Source: Acidihalobacter_A sp037381185 (GTDB taxonomy: Bacteria > Pseudomonadota > Gammaproteobacteria > DSM-5130 > Acidihalobacteraceae). From it: a DNA stretch of 64,000 bases. The stretch covers positions 34,372-98,371 of the forward strand of contig NZ_JARRQY010000028.1 of NCBI RefSeq assembly GCF_037381185.1, read 5' to 3'. A program made the position numbers and the translations under genes. Shown piece after piece: positions 63,229-64,000 of this stretch. Numbering within the stretch: the first letter of the stretch is position 1; each line of letters starts with the position of its first letter. Below the pieces are notes generated by a model that was given only the letters and a program-made list of their open reading frames with translations, did not search any database and was not told where the DNA came from.

Positions 63229-63881
63229 TCAACCGCCTGAAATACGCTGCCTGACCCGCCCCAAGAAAGACGCGAGAACGACCACCATCAACGAGAGAAC
63301 AACACCCAGAAACACCGACAAAACCACTATCATATATTTTTTTGCGCGCCCAACTTTCAACATCAAAGAATGCAATTTTACATCGACAATTCTCATCGAA
63401 ATACGAAAGCGACTATCCACTGGAAGACGACCATTGGAATCAGAAAAATCTTTAACTATTGCTTTCAACAAATCCCGACAAACCTCCCCACCACCTTCTG
63501 CAGATTCACACTTGAGCAATACCACATTAGTACCCAAAGGAACCTCCGAACTGATTAAAACACGACTCCGAGGATGAGCATCCTTATAAGCCATCAAAAC
63601 ATCTTGGACAAACCTCGCATCTAACAGCCGCTTCACCGTAGCCTGCGGAGAGGCATGGCCGACTCGACTGTCATTTGACACTGAATTTTTCCAATCCACC
63701 TGAAGAGCAACGTCACGACTTGAAACAACACTCGAACTCGAGGACTGGCTTATATAGTGAAGCTCCCCAAAAAGCACCCTGCCAGTAATCACCAAAAACA
63801 CCGCCAACGCCTACCCCATAGTATCAAAACCAAATCGACCAAATCCATTTCGTCGTCGCGTGATAGCGCGGGCTTGCTCAT
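63229..63881 (-). pseudogene. Wzz-like polysaccharide chain-length protein, frameshifted near the N-terminus
   Basis: SKPALSRDDEMDLVDLVLIL is a typical Wzz start; the frame ends ...WRCFW at a TGA near 63789. The sequence resumes in another frame: LVITGRVLFGELHYISQ, a periplasmic part, then a C-terminal helix (KYMIVVLSVFLGVVLSLMVV) and a basic tail. One added T in the five-base T run (63794-63798) fuses them into ~217 residues with the two-helix Wzz topology, though shorter than most Wzz. It is first in the operon. Confidence 0.7.
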
Positions 63882-64000
63882 TAGGGACACGCTTATATGG
63901 GTTCTCCCTCGTTTGCCAGTTGATCTGCGTTTGGGTAGGTTCGACTGCGCGCTTATATACGGCCTGTTGATGAGCAAAGGTGCTCTGGCCCAGAGGGTCA
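63882..64000 (-). promoter_or_regulatory. Region upstream of the surface-polysaccharide operon
   Basis: On the minus strand ATATAAGCG occurs twice about 50 bases apart (CCGTATATAAGCG and CCCATATAAGCG). These AT-rich cores could be promoter -10 elements of the operon. No JUMPStart/ops sequence was seen. The window ends here. Confidence 0.3.

Noticed and set aside
63882..64000. JUMPStart/ops element upstream of the polysaccharide operon
   Set aside because: The GGCGGTAG-type core is not present in the visible part; it may lie outside the window.

Overview
The window looks like a chromosome segment of a GC-rich gammaproteobacterium. Two conserved gene orders support this: miaB-phoH-ybeY-corC-lnt, and leuS-lptE-holA-proA-nadD-rsfS (both on the minus strand). 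A Chromatiales/Ectothiorhodospiraceae-like sulfur oxidiser would fit, but the sequence does not prove it. No rRNA, tRNA, CRISPR array, prophage or complete insertion sequence was recognised.

Layout. (1) 1-930: the end of an unidentified gene, then a gene-free stretch holding two diverged copies of a ~250 bp repeat in inverted orientation. (2) 0.9-11.7 kb: glycerol and dihydroxyacetone use. A DUF1537 sugar-acid kinase faces a minus-strand run glpD-glpK-glpF-dhaK-dhaL-dhaM; glpR is divergent, and GlpR-type operators lie between it and glpD. (3) 11.8-19.7 kb: housekeeping genes. The 3' end of leuS is abnormal. (4) 19.8-31.7 kb: an ABC-transporter locus for a polyol or sugar with a SorC-type regulator, a 3-epimerase, two SDR dehydrogenases, a HAD phosphatase, xylulokinase and a SIS isomerase. 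It could feed pentitols into the pentose phosphate pathway. (5) 31.9-39.9 kb: manC overlapping lnt, the rest of the miaB operon, a DUF2892 protein and a SatP-type acetate transporter. (6) 40-48 kb: an accessory zone with galE, small genes, MITE-like repeats and six toxin-antitoxin-type modules (MntA/HepT, VapBC, MNT/HEPN, ParDE, BrnTA, TumE/TumA-like). At least two modules are broken. Truncated copies of the 3' end of the sugar-phosphate transferase gene sit between the modules. (7) 48.2-64 kb: one minus-strand O-antigen/exopolysaccharide operon: chain-length regulator, a CDP-3,6-dideoxyhexose pathway (predicted CDP-L-ascarylose), wzx, glycosyltransferases, wzy, gmd-rmd (GDP-D-rhamnose) and the initiating transferase.

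How it fits together. ManC supplies GDP-mannose to Gmd/Rmd. RfbF/G/H, the AscD-like reductase and the AscE/AscF-like enzymes would make a CDP-dideoxy sugar. WcaJ-like transferase starts the unit on undecaprenyl phosphate, Wzx exports it, Wzy polymerises it and Wzz sets its length.

The most striking observations are these. wzx, wzy and the wzz-like gene are each out of frame by one nucleotide at a short homopolymer (phase variation, decay or sequencing error). WcaJ 3'-end copies separate the toxin-antitoxin islets. A 266 bp terminal-inverted-repeat element splits hepT. LeuRS lacks its usual C-terminal domain.
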